Source: Rhodobacter sp. (GTDB lineage: Bacteria; Pseudomonadota; Alphaproteobacteria; Rhodobacterales; Rhodobacteraceae). Taken from it: a stretch of 64,000 bases of DNA. Both the position numbers and the translations under genes were made by a program. Below, one piece after another: positions 62,199 through 64,000 of this stretch (position 1 is its first letter; each line of letters starts with the position of its first letter). Below the pieces are notes generated by a model. The model worked only from the letters and a program-made list of their open reading frames with translations, did not search any database and had not been told where the DNA came from. The stretch is from assembly GCA_020637555.1 (NCBI GenBank), contig JACKKF010000008.1, forward strand, positions 1 through 64,000, written 5' to 3'.

Positions 62199-62227
62199 CC
62201 CGCCCCCCGTTCTGACCTGCGCCCCGT

Positions 62228-62251
62228 AGGGTGCGTGCTGGCACGCACCCT
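62228..62251 (+). terminator. Palindromic bidirectional terminator or repeat between argC and trpA
   Basis: AGGGTGCGTGC-TG-GCACGCACCCT is a perfect 11-bp palindrome between the convergent ends of argC and trpA. There is no T run on either side. The same sequence is, from memory, widespread in Rhodobacteraceae intergenic regions. Confidence 0.55.
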
Positions 62252-62259
62252 GCCGCCCG

Positions 62260-63051
62260 TCAGCCGCGATGCGCACCCTCTGCGAGCGCCGCCACAAAGG
62301 CCAGGATCTCGGTCACGGGTTTGCCTTCGCCGATCAGCTTGACGATGGCCGAGCCCACCACCGCGCCATCCGCGACCGACGCGATCGACTGTGCGCCCTC
62401 GGGCGTGGTGATGCCGAACCCCACGATCACCGGCAGGTCGGTCTGCGCCTTGATCCGCGCGACCTCGGGCGCGACATCGGCAGCCTGGGCGGCGGCCGCC
62501 CCGGTGATCCCGGTGATCGAGACGTAATACACGAAGCCCGACGTATTGCGCAGCACCGTGGGCAGGCGGCGGTCGTCCGTCGTCGGCGTCGCCAGCCGGA
62601 TGAAGTTGAGCCCGGCCGCCTGGGCGGGAAGGCACAGCTCGCTGTCTTCCTCGGGCGGCAGATCGACGACGATCAGGCCGTCGATGCCCGCCTCGTTCGC
62701 CTCGGCCAGGAACCGGTCCACCCCGCGCGCGTAGATCGGGTTGTAATAGCCCATCAGCACGATCGGCGTCGTCGCATCGTCCCGGCGGAACGCGCGCACC
62801 ATGTCCAGAACCCGGTCCATGGTCATGCCGCCATCGAGCGCGCGCTGCCCGGCCCGCTGGATCGTCGGCCCGTCGGCCATCGGATCGGTAAAGGGCATCC
62901 CCAGTTCGATGATGTCCACGCCCGCGCCGGGCAGGCCCCGCATCACCTGAAGCGAGACATCGGCGTCCGGATCGCCGCCCATCATGTAGGCCACGAATGC
63001 CTTGCGCCCCTGGGCGCGCAGGCGGGCAAATGTGTCGTCGATCCTGGTCAT
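62260..63051 (-). CDS. trpA: Tryptophan synthase alpha chain
   Basis: 263 aa. The catalytic Glu49 and Asp60 are in VDIIELGMPFTDPMAD. The phosphate-binding GFGITTPEGA and VGSAIVKLI loops are complete. It cleaves indole-3-glycerol phosphate. It stands alone here, without trpB. Confidence 0.97.
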   Translation of the reverse strand: MTRIDDTFARLRAQGRKAFVAYMMGGDPDADVSLQVMRGLPGAGVDIIELGMPFTDPMADGPTIQRAGQRALDGGMTMDRVLDMVRAFRRDDATTPIVLMGYYNPIYARGVDRFLAEANEAGIDGLIVVDLPPEEDSELCLPAQAAGLNFIRLATPTTDDRRLPTVLRNTSGFVYYVSITGITGAAAAQAADVAPEVARIKAQTDLPVIVGFGITTPEGAQSIASVADGAVVGSAIVKLIGEGKPVTEILAFVAALAEGAHRG

Positions 63052-63147
63052 GCCGCTCCCCGTCGAATGCCGGACAGGGCTTGCACCGAAGGGCGGGGGA
63101 AATCAAGGCCCCTTGCGCCGCGCACGCCCCGGGTGCATGTCTGCCGC

Positions 63148-63561
63148 ATGGACTGGATCAAGATCATACACATTCTCTGCGTGATGGGGTGGATGACCTC
63201 CATTTTCGCGGTGCCGCGCGCGCTGATCTACTGGAAGCGCGACTTTTCCGCGACCGGCCGGCAAGGCCCGCTTGGCGACCTGACCTACCGGTTGTATCGC
63301 TTCTCGGCCGGGCTGGGGATCATCGCGGTGCTGACCGGGTTGTGGATGGGCTGGCAGGTCTGGCATTTCGTGCCCTGGATCCATCTGAAGCTGACGCTCG
63401 TCGTGCTGCTGGCGGTGCATTACGTCTGGACGGGCGTGCTGGTCGGGCGGGCGAAACGCGGCCTCTTCACCCAGAGCGAGACTTGGCTGCGGGTCTTCAA
63501 CGAAGTCAGCGTCATCGCCGTGGTCGCGATCCTCTGGGTCGTGGTGGTCAAGCCCTTCTGA
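63148..63561 (+). CDS. CopD/HemJ-like four-helix membrane protein
   Basis: 137 aa with four hydrophobic helices (about 4-24, 47-67, 76-96, 115-135). The conserved His in IKIIHILCVMGWMTSIFAVPRALIY and RxxRF-like residues between helices recall HemJ and CopD proteins. HemJ oxidises protoporphyrinogen in bacteria without HemG/HemY, but the fit is not close enough to decide. It is divergent from trpA. Confidence 0.7.
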   Translation: MDWIKIIHILCVMGWMTSIFAVPRALIYWKRDFSATGRQGPLGDLTYRLYRFSAGLGIIAVLTGLWMGWQVWHFVPWIHLKLTLVVLLAVHYVWTGVLVGRAKRGLFTQSETWLRVFNEVSVIAVVAILWVVVVKPF

Positions 63562-63620
63562 CCCTTGCCTCGCCCGGGCACCTGCCCTAGAAGCGCGGGC
63601 GACAAACGGCGGAGGGTCCG

Positions 63621-64000
63621 ATGGGTTTCAGAATGGGTATCGTGGGTCTGCCGAACGTCGGCAAGTCGACCCTGTTCAACGCGCTGACCCGCACCGCCGC
63701 AGCGCAGGCCGCGAATTTTCCCTTCTGCACGATCGAACCCAATGTGGGCGAGGTGGCCGTGCCCGATGCGCGGCTGGACAAGCTGGCCGAAATCGCCGGG
63801 TCGAAACAGATCATCCCCACGCGCATGACCTTTGTCGACATCGCCGGACTGGTGCGCGGCGCGTCCAGGGGCGAGGGGCTGGGCAACCAGTTCCTGGCGA
63901 ATATCCGCGAATGCGACGCCATCGCCCATGTGCTGCGCTGTTTCGAGGATGGCGACATCACCCATGTCGAGGGGCGCATCGACCCGGTCGCGGATGCCGA
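63621..64000 (+). CDS. ychF: Redox-regulated ATPase YchF, N-terminal part (runs off the window)
   Basis: The first 126 codons are present. ATG follows GGAGGG. MGIVGLPNVGKSTLFNALT is the P-loop, followed by NFPFCTIEPNVGEV, VDIAGLVRGASRGEGLGNQFL and IRECDAIAHVLRCFEDGDITHVEG, all standard for the Obg-like ATPase YchF. It is truncated by the window end. Confidence 0.97.
   Translation, partial: MGFRMGIVGLPNVGKSTLFNALTRTAAAQAANFPFCTIEPNVGEVAVPDARLDKLAEIAGSKQIIPTRMTFVDIAGLVRGASRGEGLGNQFLANIRECDAIAHVLRCFEDGDITHVEGRIDPVADA

Overview
The window is 64 kb of GC-rich chromosome from an alphaproteobacterium, almost certainly a member of Rhodobacterales (Rhodobacter/Paracoccus/Roseobacter relatives). The reasons are the gene order behind rplQ (Do protease, rarA, crcB, RluA-type synthase, HAD phosphatase, ATP12), the rRNA operon order 16S-Ile-Ala-23S-5S-fMet, the aapJQMP transporter, an F1-ATPase zeta inhibitor divergent from purC, and a type-2 argC.

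Layout. 1-5993: tail of the ribosomal-protein operon, then a tightly overlapping plus-strand run (degQ-like, rarA, crcB, rluC-like, HAD phosphatase, ATP12 chaperone). 6081-10734: general L-amino-acid ABC transporter aapJQMP; the 3' end of aapP is broken by small indels. 10735-16957: one rRNA operon with leader, two internal tRNAs, a trailing initiator tRNA and a terminator. Many rRNA and tRNA positions that are normally invariant are changed or missing, which looks more like uncorrected base errors than biology. 16958-22696: a small island next to tRNA-fMet holding an IS66 element, a decapitated DUF3883-like gene, an IS3 element, prophage head/tail remnants and an antisense nuclease-like gene. 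22697-26856: arsenic resistance on the minus strand (acr3, an ArsR-ArsC fusion, an arsJ-linked GAPDH, arsJ), with a perfect palindromic operator lying on the start codon of the fusion gene.

27008-36007: an apparently uncharacterised catabolic locus with a Rieske oxygenase, an NTF2-like partner, a TRAP transporter (dctM, dctQ, dctP), an SDR lacking the usual catalytic Tyr/Lys, a NIPSNAP protein, two amidohydrolases and a MarR regulator. The two divergent promoter regions share the half-site TTCGATT/AATCGAA inside the promoter spacers, so the locus looks like one MarR regulon that imports and degrades an unknown, probably aromatic, acid. 36015-42745: a transglutaminase / circularly permuted ATP-grasp-alpha-E / transglutaminase-DUF2126 operon, a predicted peptide-ligation system with no Anbu peptidase beside it.

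42927-49385: sulfate activation (cysD, cysNC fusion) with a divergent LuxR-type regulator, then a CobW GTPase overlapping a YtcJ-like amidohydrolase. 49468-54319: an NDUFS4-like protein, uvrB, and small housekeeping or stress genes (YdcF-like, universal stress protein, rhodanese). 54396-58636: oligoendopeptidase F, an Flp-like membrane protein, a frameshifted homocysteine methyltransferase and the F1-ATPase zeta subunit. 58836-64000: purC-purS, an FMN-dependent lactate dehydrogenase, argC, trpA, a CopD/HemJ-like membrane protein and the start of ychF.

All identifications come from reading motifs, lengths and context. No database search was run.
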